A DNA stretch of 55,949 nucleotides from NCBI GenBank assembly GCA_045613545.1, contig JAZLBD010000010.1, positions 1 through 55,949 of the forward strand. Direction: 5' to 3'. The translations under genes were made by a program, and so were the position numbers. The DNA comes from Scatosoma sp045613545. Its GTDB lineage: Bacteria > Bacillota > Clostridia > Christensenellales > Borkfalkiaceae. Below are positions 32,260 through 41,728 of the stretch, piece after piece. The notes below the pieces were generated by a model. The model ran no database searches. It worked only from the letters and a program-made list of their open reading frames with translations, and was not told the DNA's origin. Within the stretch, counting starts at the first letter, position 1. The number at the start of each line of letters is the position of its first letter.

Positions 32260-33492
32260 ATGAAAACGTTAATTGGAAACGCCGTCATAGGGCAATCGGG
32301 CGGACCCACCGCCGCGATTAACACCACCCTTTCCGGCGTCATTCGAGGAGTTATCCAGCAAAAGGACTACATTCAAACGTTGTACGGAATGAAAAACGGG
32401 ATCGAGGGTTTTTTGAAAGAAGACTTCTTGAACCTCACGGAATTTTTCGATAACGAAGAAAAGTTGCGACTTTTAGAATCCACCCCCGCCGCGGCGCTCG
32501 GCTCTTGCCGAAAATGTTTACCGCCCGTCGAAACCGATCTTGCTATCTATCAGAAGATCCTTTCCATCTTCAAGAAATATAATATTCGCTATTTCTTCTA
32601 TATCGGCGGAAACGACTCGATGGACACCGTCGATAAATTGAACGCCTTTATGCAAAACGAGGACTACGCCGTCCGTATTATCGGAATTCCCAAGACGATT
32701 GACAACGATCTGGCGATCACCGATCACACACCTGGGTTTGGCTCGGCGGCAAAATACATTGCCGTCACGATACAAGAAATTTTACGCGACTGCGCCGTCT
32801 ATCAACGTCCCACCGTCACGATCGTAGAGATTATGGGGCGAGACGCCGGTTGGCTGACCGCAGCTTCGGGGCTTGGCTTACTTTCGGGCGCGCCCGTTCC
32901 CGATTATATCTATCTTCCCGAACGTGTGTTTAACGTGGAAAAATTTGCAAAAGACGTTCGAATCGCCCTTGCACGTCACCCCAACGTCGTAATCGCCGTT
33001 TCCGAGGGAATTCATACGGAAAAAGGCGCTTACGTTTGCGAGTGGGAGGGTATTTCCGCAACGGACGTGTTTGGACATAAGCAACTTTCAGGAACGGCGA
33101 AGGCGCTTGAATTCGTTGTAAAGCGTGAAATCGGATGTAAAGTTCGTTCGGTTGAATTGAATATTTGCCAACGTTGCGCGTCACACGTTGCATCCGCTTG
33201 TGACCTTAAAGAATCCTTGGAGATTGGAAAAACGGCGGTTTACGAAGCTTGCAAGGGTGTTTCGGGCGTTATGATGACTCTCGTTCGCACCAGTGATAAC
33301 CCCTATTCCTTCACCATTTCACACACCCCCACCTCTTCGGTTGCCAACCATATCAAGTATCTTCCCAACGAGTATATTAACGAGGAGGGAAATCATATCA
33401 CAAAAGAGTGCGCCTCCTTTATTTTACCCCTCGTGCAAGGCGAGGCGTACCCCGTCTTTGAAAACGGGATCCCCAAATTTATCATTTTGTAA
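32260..33492 (+). CDS. pfp: 6-phosphofructokinase, PPi-dependent type
   Basis: Phosphorylates fructose 6-phosphate to fructose 1,6-bisphosphate. 410 residues, longer than ATP-PFK (about 320). N-terminal IGQSGGPTAAINTTLSGVIR. The donor-site motif is GGNDSM (ATP enzymes have GGDGS) and the catalytic loop is PKTIDND with Lys instead of Gly, the signature pair of PPi-dependent enzymes; MGRDAGWLTAASGL follows. AAGGAG precedes the ATG. It would make glycolysis reversible and save ATP, together with PPDK. Phosphate-donor assignment rests on these two motifs. Confidence 0.93.
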   Translation: MKTLIGNAVIGQSGGPTAAINTTLSGVIRGVIQQKDYIQTLYGMKNGIEGFLKEDFLNLTEFFDNEEKLRLLESTPAAALGSCRKCLPPVETDLAIYQKILSIFKKYNIRYFFYIGGNDSMDTVDKLNAFMQNEDYAVRIIGIPKTIDNDLAITDHTPGFGSAAKYIAVTIQEILRDCAVYQRPTVTIVEIMGRDAGWLTAASGLGLLSGAPVPDYIYLPERVFNVEKFAKDVRIALARHPNVVIAVSEGIHTEKGAYVCEWEGISATDVFGHKQLSGTAKALEFVVKREIGCKVRSVELNICQRCASHVASACDLKESLEIGKTAVYEACKGVSGVMMTLVRTSDNPYSFTISHTPTSSVANHIKYLPNEYINEEGNHITKECASFILPLVQGEAYPVFENGIPKFIIL

Positions 33493-33507
33493 TTCCCCGC
33501 AAACAAA

Positions 33508-33541
33508 AAAAGCAACGAAATTTTCTTTTCGTTGCTTTTTC
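33508..33541. terminator. terminator after PFK
   Basis: Stem AAAGCAACGAAA/TTTTCGTTGCTTT with T-run; placed between convergent genes. Confidence 0.85.
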
Positions 33542-33567
33542 TTTTTTATTTCACATATAAATACGCG

Positions 33568-33720
33568 TTATTCGCTGAATTCATAAAAACAGCTCTCTTG
33601 CGGGGTGGGAGGCATCGTTTCGCCTTCCCCTACGTAGACGGAGCCAAGAATTTTGCCGTCACGATTGAGCATTTGATAGCTACCCGTTCTCGGACAAACT
33701 TCACCGCTTTTCAGTTTCAT
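33568..33720 (-). CDS. YjzC-like small protein
   Basis: A 50-residue protein opening MKLKSGEVCPRTGSYQML, with the later segment VGEGETMPPTPQESCFY. Length, the 'K-S/P-G-x-x-x-P-x-T-G-x-Y' opening and the 'KGExxPPT' ending resemble YjzC-family peptides. GGAGGTGACGGT lies directly before the ATG at 33720, a strong ribosome site. Function unknown. It is downstream of the foldase gene on the same strand (58 nt apart) and may be cotranscribed. Confidence 0.75.
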   Translation of the reverse strand: MKLKSGEVCPRTGSYQMLNRDGKILGSVYVGEGETMPPTPQESCFYEFSE

Positions 33721-33777
33721 ACCGTCACCTCCTTTTGGTTTCAGTATGTGCGGGTGTGCCCTACTTTATGCCGATTA

Positions 33778-35904
33778 TTATTTATCCAAATCAAGAAGAT
33801 CTTGGTATCTTGAAACGAATTTCTCTACGGAATCTTCGCTCTTATAATCGCCGAGGACTTCCGTTTCAAGCTTGGTCTTGCTCACGTCTGCCGACGCTTC
33901 TTTCAGCGCTTCATACCAAAGGTACGAGAAAGTGCCTTCCGTTTCCTTATCTGCGTCGTTATATCCTGCGTACACTTCGCCTGCCGTACTTCCGTAAGCG
34001 ACCGTCACGTACATCACGTGCCAACCGTATTCGGTTGCGCAAACGACGTAGGTCCCTACGCCCTTATTCACAGCGTATTGTGCCGCGTAAGCGAACTCTT
34101 TCACGTATTTGTCCGTAAGCGAGGACATTGCATACCCGAAATAGGTGTTAAAGCAACCAGGATCGGTACTGTAAGCGAACATAATTTCGTTGACTGCCGA
34201 CGTCGCCTTGTAAAGATCGGATTCCTTGTTGAAATATCCGTCCAAACTCGTATCCGTCAAATTGACTTTCCCTTCGTACTTCATAAATTGCTTGAAGTCG
34301 ATAGGACCGTTTGCATACGATTCGTTTGCTTCGACGTAGTCCGAAAGCGTCGTTCTGGGAGCGATGACGTTGTTTTTACCCACGCTGTCGCTGATATATC
34401 CTTCCATCACGTCGAGGAATTGTTCCAAGGTAAGCGCGTTGGGTTTCACCGCAACGATTTCGTCCCCTTCTTTCGTGACCGTACCGTTGTAGGGATATTT
34501 CCCAAGATATTGTTTCAATTCTTCATAACGATCGGTTTCCACGAAGTTATCTTCGAAGAAGTAGTATTTTCCGTCATCTCCAACGTAAGAATAGTTCTTG
34601 TCTTCGTTGTTGGAGAACCAGCTCGCTCTTTGGTCTTTCGCTTTCACGCCTTCCAAGACTTCTGCACGAATGCTGTAATACGCTTTTTGTTTTTCAAGAG
34701 ACAAGGTAGAAACGTCCGTCACGCCTTTCCCTCTTGCAATTTGCAATCTTTGACTATCGGTTGCCGAGAAAGGAATCAAAATGTTATACACGAACCCCAT
34801 ATTTTGCCCCGGCGTGTAAACCACGAACGAGGTGTCGGATACGCTTTGAATCGCCGTTTCAAACGCCTTGGGGTTGGATGCATACAAGTTTTGTTGTTGC
34901 GTGACCAATTGATCGTAGCGACCTTGCAAATAGCTTTCCGTCAACACGTCCCCTTCGCTTTCGACGATATCGTCGGAAAGTTTTTCCATAAGGGCTTGTT
35001 CGAGTTGCTCTTTGAGTTGATCGTAATAATAATTCGTCTTTGTGAAATCAATCGTTTCCTCGTCGCTTCCCAAAAGGTTGTTCGCGGAAAGATTCGCAAG
35101 GAAGTCGTTATACGCTTTCCGACGGGTAAGTTGCGTGGAATCGTCTAATTTTTCATACGTTCCACAGCTCCCCGCCGTGTTATGACCGGTATAAACTTCG
35201 TAATCAGCGGAATAGTAGTCGTCCTTTTCCGTACCGACGCCCGTAGGTTTCGTTCTATCCGCGCCGAACACCTTGTCCTCGTCTTCTTTTTCCGCTGCGA
35301 TATACCCCTCTTCCGACGCGTCAAGCGTTTGGTTGACGATTTTCTTCAACGTATATTCCGCTTTTTCGTAATGCTCGAAATCCGCACTACCGTCGCTATC
35401 GAATTCGGTCAAGAAATATTTGAGGGTCAAGACGGTGGAATGTTCTTCCAACAGCTCTTTTCTATCTTCGTCCGTTTGAGACGCAAGCTCTGCTTCCACG
35501 AACGCGTCGTGACCTACTTCCGTGTAGACGCTATCCTCTTGCGCCATATAATACGCCATCGCGTATTGCACCATAATTTTACGGCTCACCAAACTATCCA
35601 TAAGCAAATTAAACGTTTGCTCGTAGCCGTAGTTTTGCACGTAAGAAGAACCGTAGTTCAAGAAGAAGGAAATTAAATCTCTCTTCAAAATGGTACCGGT
35701 TGCCTTTTTCACGATAGGCGCGTACGCAGCGAACTTGCCCGTTCCCTTGAAATCCGAGTGACCCGTAATATCAACGGTTGCCACCACTTGCGCCATATCC
35801 TTGTCGCTATCCGTTTTGATAAGCGAACAAGAAGTTGTGCCGAGCGCGAAGCTCGCTACAAGTGCAAGACCTGCTATTCTTTTTACAACGTTATTCTTTC
35901 TCAT
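33778..35904 (-). CDS. PrsA/SurA-like foldase lipoprotein, unusually long
   Basis: A 708-residue secreted lipoprotein (signal MRKNNVVKRIAGLALVASFA, then LGTTSC as lipobox). The N-terminal half has the helical chaperone style of SurA/PrsA proteins (ILKRDLISFFLNYGSSYVQN, followed by LLMDSLVSRKIMVQYAMAYY). Near the C-terminus the segment VCATEYGWHVMYVT resembles the parvulin strand 'GYHIIKV'. PrsA is normally 280-350 residues, so this is a large variant, with inserted charged segments. It sits downstream of mfd, the usual place for prsA in Firmicutes. Peptidyl-prolyl isomerase activity is not certain. Confidence 0.7.
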   Translation of the reverse strand: MRKNNVVKRIAGLALVASFALGTTSCSLIKTDSDKDMAQVVATVDITGHSDFKGTGKFAAYAPIVKKATGTILKRDLISFFLNYGSSYVQNYGYEQTFNLLMDSLVSRKIMVQYAMAYYMAQEDSVYTEVGHDAFVEAELASQTDEDRKELLEEHSTVLTLKYFLTEFDSDGSADFEHYEKAEYTLKKIVNQTLDASEEGYIAAEKEDEDKVFGADRTKPTGVGTEKDDYYSADYEVYTGHNTAGSCGTYEKLDDSTQLTRRKAYNDFLANLSANNLLGSDEETIDFTKTNYYYDQLKEQLEQALMEKLSDDIVESEGDVLTESYLQGRYDQLVTQQQNLYASNPKAFETAIQSVSDTSFVVYTPGQNMGFVYNILIPFSATDSQRLQIARGKGVTDVSTLSLEKQKAYYSIRAEVLEGVKAKDQRASWFSNNEDKNYSYVGDDGKYYFFEDNFVETDRYEELKQYLGKYPYNGTVTKEGDEIVAVKPNALTLEQFLDVMEGYISDSVGKNNVIAPRTTLSDYVEANESYANGPIDFKQFMKYEGKVNLTDTSLDGYFNKESDLYKATSAVNEIMFAYSTDPGCFNTYFGYAMSSLTDKYVKEFAYAAQYAVNKGVGTYVVCATEYGWHVMYVTVAYGSTAGEVYAGYNDADKETEGTFSYLWYEALKEASADVSKTKLETEVLGDYKSEDSVEKFVSRYQDLLDLDK

Positions 35905-36039
35905 AAAACACTCCGATTTTTCTCGTCGTTTATTGCTTTCGTTTTTGTAAGTTCTTTTCTTTGAAAAGACACTACAATATCAACATTCTATATTATAAAC
36001 TATTTTCGTGCAAAGTGCAAACGATTTTTGTTATAAAGT

Positions 36040-39000
36040 TCAGAAAGTTAGCGCAAATTTCAAAAATTTTGTCATTTCCGCCATTAAATCGGGGACCGAA
36101 CGGTCGTTTAGGATCTCTATCGTCGGGGCAACCGTCATATTCAGTCGCACTTTACTCCTATATTTGTCGAGGGCAAGTTGCAACCGTTTGTCGCCGAGCG
36201 ACTGCAACGACGCAAATTCCATCGCCCCCACTCCTTTTTTGACGACGATCCTTTTTACGTGGAATTTCGTCGCGTAGTATTTGAGCACCGACGCCACCAT
36301 CAAGTTCACCACCGATTGCGGAAGCGGACCGTAGATATCTTCGAGCGACTCATACACACGCTTGTAATCCGCCGTCGTCGTCATTTCAGCGATTTGCTTA
36401 TACGTATCGAGTCTCCCTGCGGAAGACTCGATGTATTCCTCGGGAATATAGGCGTCCGCGTGAATTTCTATCTCCGCCGTTTGCTGGCTTTCGCCCGTCA
36501 ATTCTTCCTTTAAGAGTTTGGAATACAGCTCGTACCCCACGCGGTCCATATGTCCGTGTTGTTCCGCACCCAAAATATTCCCCGCGCCACGAATTTCCAA
36601 ATCGCGCATCGCGAGTTTATACCCCGAACCAAGCTCGGTGAATTCCATAATCGCTTTGAGCCGTTCCGTCGCGTTCGACGTCATCACCTTTTCGCCCTTA
36701 AACGTGAAATACGCGTGCGCCAGCCTCGTTCCTCTTCCCACTCTGCCTTTCAACTGGTAAAGCTGGGAAATACCGAGCCTATCGCTATCAATCACGATAA
36801 GGGTGTTGGCGTTGGGAAGGTCAATTCCGTTTTCGATAATCGTCGTGGTGATAAGCACGTTCGTTCGACCAGAATAGAAGTCGAACACACTGTTTTCGAG
36901 GGTCGTTTTGTCCATTCTGCCGTGCGCCACGGAAATTTTCGCTTCGGGCAAGATTCGTTCGATTTTCGAGGCGAACGTAAAAATACTCTCTACGCGGTTA
37001 TACAAAATAAACACTTGCCCGTCCCTTGAAAGCTCTCGAATACACGCGTCGCGTATGAGCGTTTCCGTCTCTTCCACGACGTACGTTTGCACGGGCAACC
37101 GCTCGGTGGGTGGCGTGTGAATCGTCGAAATATCACGAATCCCCGAGAGGGACATGTGTAGCGTTCGAGGGATCGGCGTCGCCGTCATCGTGAGGCAGTC
37201 GACACCTTTCCGCAAATGCTTGATTTTCTCCTTGTGTTCGACGCCGAAACGTTGCTCTTCGTCGAGCACGAGAAGTCCTAAATCTTTGAACGCAACGTCC
37301 TCCGAAAGAAGCCTATGGGTACCTATGACGAGGTCGATTGAACCATCTCGAAGTCCGCATAAAATTGCTTGTTGTTCTTTGGGCGTGTTAAACCGATTGA
37401 GCGCCGCCACTTTCACGCCGTAGGAGGAAAATCGCTCCATAGCGGTGTTGAAATGTTGACCACACAAAATCGTGCTGGGGCACATAATCGCCGCTTGTTT
37501 GCCTGCTAAAACGCAAAGATAAATCGCGCGGAAAGCCACCTCCGTTTTACCGAACCCAACGTCGCCACAAAGCAATCTATCCATCACTTTCGGCGAGTAC
37601 ATATCCTCTAAAATTTCCTCTACGCTACTTTGTTGATCGGGGGTCAAATCGTAGGAAAAACCGTCGAAAAACTCCTCCAAAAACACGTCGTTTCTGGGGA
37701 AAGCAAACCCTCTTTCTTCGGCTCGTTCTGCATATAACTGTTTGAGGTCGAACGCGAGTTTTTTAAGCGAAGCTTTCACGCGCGTTTTTACCCGTTCAAA
37801 GTCCGCCCCGCCGATCTTGGAGAGCGGAGGATCCGCCTCCCCTACGTACTTGGATAAAACGTCTATATTCTCCACGGGGACGTACAACGTATCCCCGTCC
37901 TTATAAGAAAGAGCGATATACTCTTTCGTCCCGTCCGTCGTTTCGATTCTTTTCGTACCGACGACCTTACCGATGCCGTGCGTTTCGTGGACGGCGTAAT
38001 CCCCGACTTCGGGCGCAACGAATAGAACCCCGCGCTTTCTACGTACCCGCTTTTTATCGGCGGGTTTCGTATATAAATCCCCTGAACCAATCACGACAAG
38101 TTTACTTTCGTGCAAGACGAAACCTTTTTCTACCCGTCGAGAAAGCACGCACACGCCCGCTTGGTTCTCCAACAGATTTTCCAAAGGATAGACGGGCAGG
38201 TATTCCCCCGCCAATAATTCTTTCATTTTTTCTCCGCGCCCCACCTCGCCACAGCAAAGCAGTACGCGATAACCGCCTTTGAGCCAGTTCTTGACGTCGG
38301 TTAAAAGGTTGGGGAAGCCGTTGAGATACTTGCTCGTCGGTGTGAACGGCAAGCGGTAGGTTTTCATCGGTTCAAAGAAATACGGACTGCCCGTAAAGGT
38401 TTGTAGCGCGAGAGATCGAAACTTTTTTAAGCCTTGCAACAAGGTTTCTTTGGCAAGGTATTGCCCCTTGGAAAACGGGAAAACTTCTCCGCCTTTCATG
38501 AGGCGGTTAAATCGTTCTTCAAACTCCTTATAAAGGGATTCGCACTTATCCCAAATCGACTTTCCCTCGTCGAAAATCACGACCGTATCGGGGGAAAGCA
38601 ACGAAAAAATATCCGTGGTGTTTTTTAGCAACGGTATTAAAAAGGAGGCGTGATCCCCTTGCGATTCAATAAGTTCGTCCGCAATAGCGTTCGCGCGGGC
38701 GTAAGCGTTTGCGTCGTGGAATTGTGAGAGCTCCTTTTTGAGACGATCCTTGATCGTTTGTTTTTCTTCCTCCTCCAAAAAGCAGTCGGTTGCAGGAAAA
38801 ATAGTAATCTCCGAAAGCGTTTCCAATCGCTTGCCCGTTGCTATGTCGTACGGTTTTATCTTTTCTACGACGTCGTCGAAAAAATCCACGCGAACGGGGT
38901 TTTCCATCTGCACGGGGTAAATATCCAAAATGTCTCCGCGCAGGGCGAACACTCCCTCTTGTTCCACTTCAAAACTACGAGTATATCCCATTGCCACGAG

Positions 39001-39435
39001 AGTCTCCGAAAGGCGCGAAAAGTCGACACTCTCCCCCTCTTGCAAAGAAATTTTAGGCAAAGATTTGGGAAAAAGTTGCATAACGGCGTCGATTTCCGCC
39101 GTTACTACTCCGCCTCCTCGCAAGCCGTCCATAGCCTTGATCCGCTTGAATAACGAATCTTTGGAAAGCGCCTTGCGATAGGTAAGTACCTCGTCTTTTG
39201 CAGGGAGCATATCCACAGCTTTCCCCGAAAACTCGGCTATGGCATCCGCCGCCTTTTGCGCGGTAATATGATCTGCGGTAATATATAAAACGGGCGCGTC
39301 CACCATGGAAGCGACGAGGTATTTCAGCGAATCGGAAACGCCAAATACCGCCGTGGGAGTCCCACGGCGGATATCCGCTTCTAATAAGGGGTAGTCCCCC
39401 TTCAGTTGTGAAAAAGAAAAATACTTGTCTTGCAT
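36040..39435 (-). CDS. mfd: transcription-repair coupling factor
   Basis: A 1131-residue ATP-dependent translocase that removes stalled RNA polymerase and recruits UvrA. Order: UvrB-like N-terminal domains (residues about 1-340), RNA-polymerase interaction domain around VGDYAVHETHGIGKVVGTKR, helicase motor with Walker A LLCGDVGFGKTEVA, DEEQ box LLVLDEEQRFG, motif III MTATPIPRT and the TRG motif region AMRDLEIRGAGNILG, then the C-terminal regulatory domain. Length matches the family (about 1150). It starts 8 nt after the pth stop, so pth-mfd is an operon. Confidence 0.97.
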   Translation of the reverse strand: MQDKYFSFSQLKGDYPLLEADIRRGTPTAVFGVSDSLKYLVASMVDAPVLYITADHITAQKAADAIAEFSGKAVDMLPAKDEVLTYRKALSKDSLFKRIKAMDGLRGGGVVTAEIDAVMQLFPKSLPKISLQEGESVDFSRLSETLVAMGYTRSFEVEQEGVFALRGDILDIYPVQMENPVRVDFFDDVVEKIKPYDIATGKRLETLSEITIFPATDCFLEEEEKQTIKDRLKKELSQFHDANAYARANAIADELIESQGDHASFLIPLLKNTTDIFSLLSPDTVVIFDEGKSIWDKCESLYKEFEERFNRLMKGGEVFPFSKGQYLAKETLLQGLKKFRSLALQTFTGSPYFFEPMKTYRLPFTPTSKYLNGFPNLLTDVKNWLKGGYRVLLCCGEVGRGEKMKELLAGEYLPVYPLENLLENQAGVCVLSRRVEKGFVLHESKLVVIGSGDLYTKPADKKRVRRKRGVLFVAPEVGDYAVHETHGIGKVVGTKRIETTDGTKEYIALSYKDGDTLYVPVENIDVLSKYVGEADPPLSKIGGADFERVKTRVKASLKKLAFDLKQLYAERAEERGFAFPRNDVFLEEFFDGFSYDLTPDQQSSVEEILEDMYSPKVMDRLLCGDVGFGKTEVAFRAIYLCVLAGKQAAIMCPSTILCGQHFNTAMERFSSYGVKVAALNRFNTPKEQQAILCGLRDGSIDLVIGTHRLLSEDVAFKDLGLLVLDEEQRFGVEHKEKIKHLRKGVDCLTMTATPIPRTLHMSLSGIRDISTIHTPPTERLPVQTYVVEETETLIRDACIRELSRDGQVFILYNRVESIFTFASKIERILPEAKISVAHGRMDKTTLENSVFDFYSGRTNVLITTTIIENGIDLPNANTLIVIDSDRLGISQLYQLKGRVGRGTRLAHAYFTFKGEKVMTSNATERLKAIMEFTELGSGYKLAMRDLEIRGAGNILGAEQHGHMDRVGYELYSKLLKEELTGESQQTAEIEIHADAYIPEEYIESSAGRLDTYKQIAEMTTTADYKRVYESLEDIYGPLPQSVVNLMVASVLKYYATKFHVKRIVVKKGVGAMEFASLQSLGDKRLQLALDKYRSKVRLNMTVAPTIEILNDRSVPDLMAEMTKFLKFALTF

Positions 39436-39443
39436 ACCCTACG

Positions 39444-40007
39444 TTAGCCGTTGAATTTGCACATTACGTTGTCGATGGATTCCCCTTGCGCAAAACACAC
39501 GACTGCCTCCCCCGCTTTTTTGCAAGCGGAAGAATAAATTTCATAATCCTCTTTTTTGACGTCGGAAAGCACGTAATCAATGATAGGAATTTCCACCTTT
39601 TCGTCGCGAATTCCGATACGAATTCTCGCAAAATCCTTGATCCCCGTCTCCCCAATCACGCTACGCATACCGTTATGCGTGCCGGCGCTACCGCTTGCGC
39701 GGATGCGCACTTTCCCCTTGGGCAAGTCGTAATCGTCGTAGATCACGAGCAAGTTTTCGGGGGACGTTTTATATTTTGCCATGAGTTGTTTTACCGCTCT
39801 TCCCGAATGGTTCATATAGGTAAGCGGACGCGCGAGAATCACCTTTTCGCCACGGACGAAACATTCCGCGACCGACGCTTCACATTCTATTTTTTTGAAC
39901 TTCGCACCGAGCTGTTCCGCCGCGTCGCCCACGGCGATATACCCCATATTATGGAAAGTTTTTTCGTACTTTTTATCGGGATTGCCGAGTCCTACTATTA
40001 AATACAT
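39444..40007 (-). CDS. pth: peptidyl-tRNA hydrolase
   Basis: Releases tRNA from peptidyl-tRNA during translation drop-off. 187 residues with MYLIVGLGNPDKKYEKTFHN (catalytic His20), the LVIYDDYDLPKGK region with the conserved aspartates, and SAGTHNGMRSVI. Ribosome site AAGGTAGT before the ATG. Upstream is prs, downstream mfd: the classical Firmicutes prs-pth-mfd order. Confidence 0.97.
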   Translation of the reverse strand: MYLIVGLGNPDKKYEKTFHNMGYIAVGDAAEQLGAKFKKIECEASVAECFVRGEKVILARPLTYMNHSGRAVKQLMAKYKTSPENLLVIYDDYDLPKGKVRIRASGSAGTHNGMRSVIGETGIKDFARIRIGIRDEKVEIPIIDYVLSDVKKEDYEIYSSACKKAGEAVVCFAQGESIDNVMCKFNG

Positions 40008-40075
40008 ACTACCTTCTTTTTGTAAAACCGCCGTCCAAAATACGTATAGGACGACGGCTTTCTCTCAATTTTTTA

Positions 40076-41020
40076 TCAGTCGTAAAGCTTGGACATCGGC
40101 TTGTCGAGATATACGTTCTCGATTGCTGCCGCAAAAATGTCCGCAACGGTCAATACTTCAAATTTATCCCGTTTCTTTTCATCGGGGAGATGAATGGTAT
40201 CGAGCATAATCAGTTTGGTAATCGGTGATTTATCCAATCTTTCCACCGCAGGACCGCTTAAAACGGCGTGGGTGCAAGCGGCGTAGATTTCCGTTGCGCC
40301 AAGGTCTTTGAGCGCTTGCGCGCCTTGACAAATCGTGCCTGCCGTATCAATCATATCGTCGATCATAAAGCAACGTTTTCCGTTGACGTCGCCGATGATG
40401 TTCATAACTTCCATCACGTTCGCCTTAGGACGGCGTTTGTCGATGATCGCAATGGGAACGCCGAATTTTTCCGCTACCTTTCTTGCGCGCTTTACGCTAC
40501 CCATATCGGGCGCGACGACCACGTCGATGTTGCCTTTCTTTGCAAAATAGTTATACACCGTAGGACCACCGAGCAAATTGTCCACAGGGATATCGAAAAA
40601 ACCTTGAATTTGTTCCGCGTGAAGATCCATCGTGAGCACTCTGTCCGCGCCTGCTTTCGTAATGAGGTTTGCGACGAGTTTTGCCGTGATGGGATCGCGA
40701 GAACGCGCTTTTCGATCTTGACGGGCATACCCCATATAGGGAATAACCGCGGTAATACGCCCAGCGCTTGCGCGCTTTGCCGCGTCGATCATAATCAACA
40801 GTTCCATAAGATTGTCGTTGACGGGCGCGCAGGTGGATTGAATAATGAACAAATCCCTACCGCGGACCGTTTCCGCAATGTGAACGTTGATTTCTCCATC
40901 GGAGAAAGTGGCAACTTCAATTTCGCCAAGCTCGGTATTGAGCTTCTTTGCGATTGCTTCCGCCAAAGGGCGGTTGGAATTGCCGGAGAACAACTTGATT
41001 TCATTTCCGTGAGTTATCAT
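40076..41020 (-). CDS. prs: ribose-phosphate pyrophosphokinase
   Basis: Makes PRPP from ribose 5-phosphate and ATP. 314 residues from ATG at 41020 (AGGATGG upstream); an in-frame upstream ATG has no site. Motifs: IKLFSGNSNRPLAEAIAKKL, flexible loop VQSTCAPVNDNLMELLIMID (as IQSTCAP), catalytic YARQDRKAR, and the PRPP loop MIDDMIDTAGTI. Class I enzyme. The promoter and a folded leader lie upstream; its product feeds nucleotide synthesis. Confidence 0.97.
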   Translation of the reverse strand: MITHGNEIKLFSGNSNRPLAEAIAKKLNTELGEIEVATFSDGEINVHIAETVRGRDLFIIQSTCAPVNDNLMELLIMIDAAKRASAGRITAVIPYMGYARQDRKARSRDPITAKLVANLITKAGADRVLTMDLHAEQIQGFFDIPVDNLLGGPTVYNYFAKKGNIDVVVAPDMGSVKRARKVAEKFGVPIAIIDKRRPKANVMEVMNIIGDVNGKRCFMIDDMIDTAGTICQGAQALKDLGATEIYAACTHAVLSGPAVERLDKSPITKLIMLDTIHLPDEKKRDKFEVLTVADIFAAAIENVYLDKPMSKLYD

Positions 41021-41084
41021 GATGTACCATCCTATTTTTTTGTCGCTCAAAGCTCCGCTTTACCGCGCAAGCTCGTCGCGATTT

Positions 41085-41176
41085 TTTTTCTATTGTAAAA
41101 AACGGCCGACGTACAGTAGACGTCCGTCTACTTTTTTGGTTAATTCTATCATACTCTATTTCAAGCGTTTCGTCAA
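41085..41176 (-). promoter_or_regulatory. prs promoter and folded leader
   Basis: On the minus strand TTGACG (41171-41176), 17-nt spacer, TATGAT (41148-41153). The early leader forms AGTAGAC/GTCTACT, and an overlapping alternative pairs ACGGACGT with ACGT-CGG-CCGT directly before T6: a possible terminator/antiterminator pair. Confidence 0.5.
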
Positions 41177-41200
41177 CCTATTCGCCGTAGAAATGAAAAA

Positions 41201-41728
41201 TTATTTTTCGCTTTTTTCTTTTTCTTCCAAAAGCTCTTTCTTCTTACGCTCTTCCTTTTCCTGTTTTTGCTTGTCCCGCATTCCGGAAAAGAAATCCGTA
41301 AGAAGAGTCGAACACTCCTTTTCTTTCACTCCCCCCACGACCGTTGTGGTATGGTTGAGAAGATTCGCCTCGGCAAGCTCTTTGGTAAGAGATCTCCCTT
41401 TTTGTTCGTATGCCCCAAAATACACCTTGTCCACGCGCGCATTCAAAACCGCGCCCATACACATCGGGCAAGGCTCTAACGTCACGTACAGCTCCGCCCC
41501 CTCGGGAAGACGCCACGAAGAAAATTTTTTACAAGCGCGGTCGATCGCCATCATTTCCGCGTGCGCGGAAGCGAGCTGTAATTTCGCGCGACGGTTATAT
41601 CCGCTGGATATCACCTTATCCTCGAAAACTACCACCGCTCCGATCGGCACTTCCCCTTGCTTTTGCCCACGCTTTGCCGCGCGGATTGCCATATTCATAA
41701 ATTTTTCTTCTCTCGTCAGTTTTCTCAT
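41201..41728 (-). CDS. tadA: tRNA-specific adenosine deaminase
   Basis: Deaminates A34 to inosine in tRNA-Arg(ACG). 175 residues from the ATG at 41728, chosen because GAGGAAG precedes it and it overlaps the M14 stop as ATGA. The zinc site is intact: ASAHAEMMAI (His and catalytic Glu) and LEPCPMCMGAV. The last about 25 residues are a Lys/Glu-rich tail (QKQEKEERKKKELLEEKEK) not usual in the family. It is the last gene of the CPBP-rlmH-M14-tadA operon. Confidence 0.95.
   Translation of the reverse strand: MRKLTREEKFMNMAIRAAKRGQKQGEVPIGAVVVFEDKVISSGYNRRAKLQLASAHAEMMAIDRACKKFSSWRLPEGAELYVTLEPCPMCMGAVLNARVDKVYFGAYEQKGRSLTKELAEANLLNHTTTVVGGVKEKECSTLLTDFFSGMRDKQKQEKEERKKKELLEEKEKSEK

Noticed and set aside
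33568..33720. Ranthipeptide or bacteriocin precursor
   Set aside because: Only two cysteines, YjzC-like ends, and no modification gene nearby.
34018..35148. 376-codon plus-strand frame opposite the foldase lipoprotein
   Set aside because: Antisense shadow; no ribosome site and low-complexity composition.
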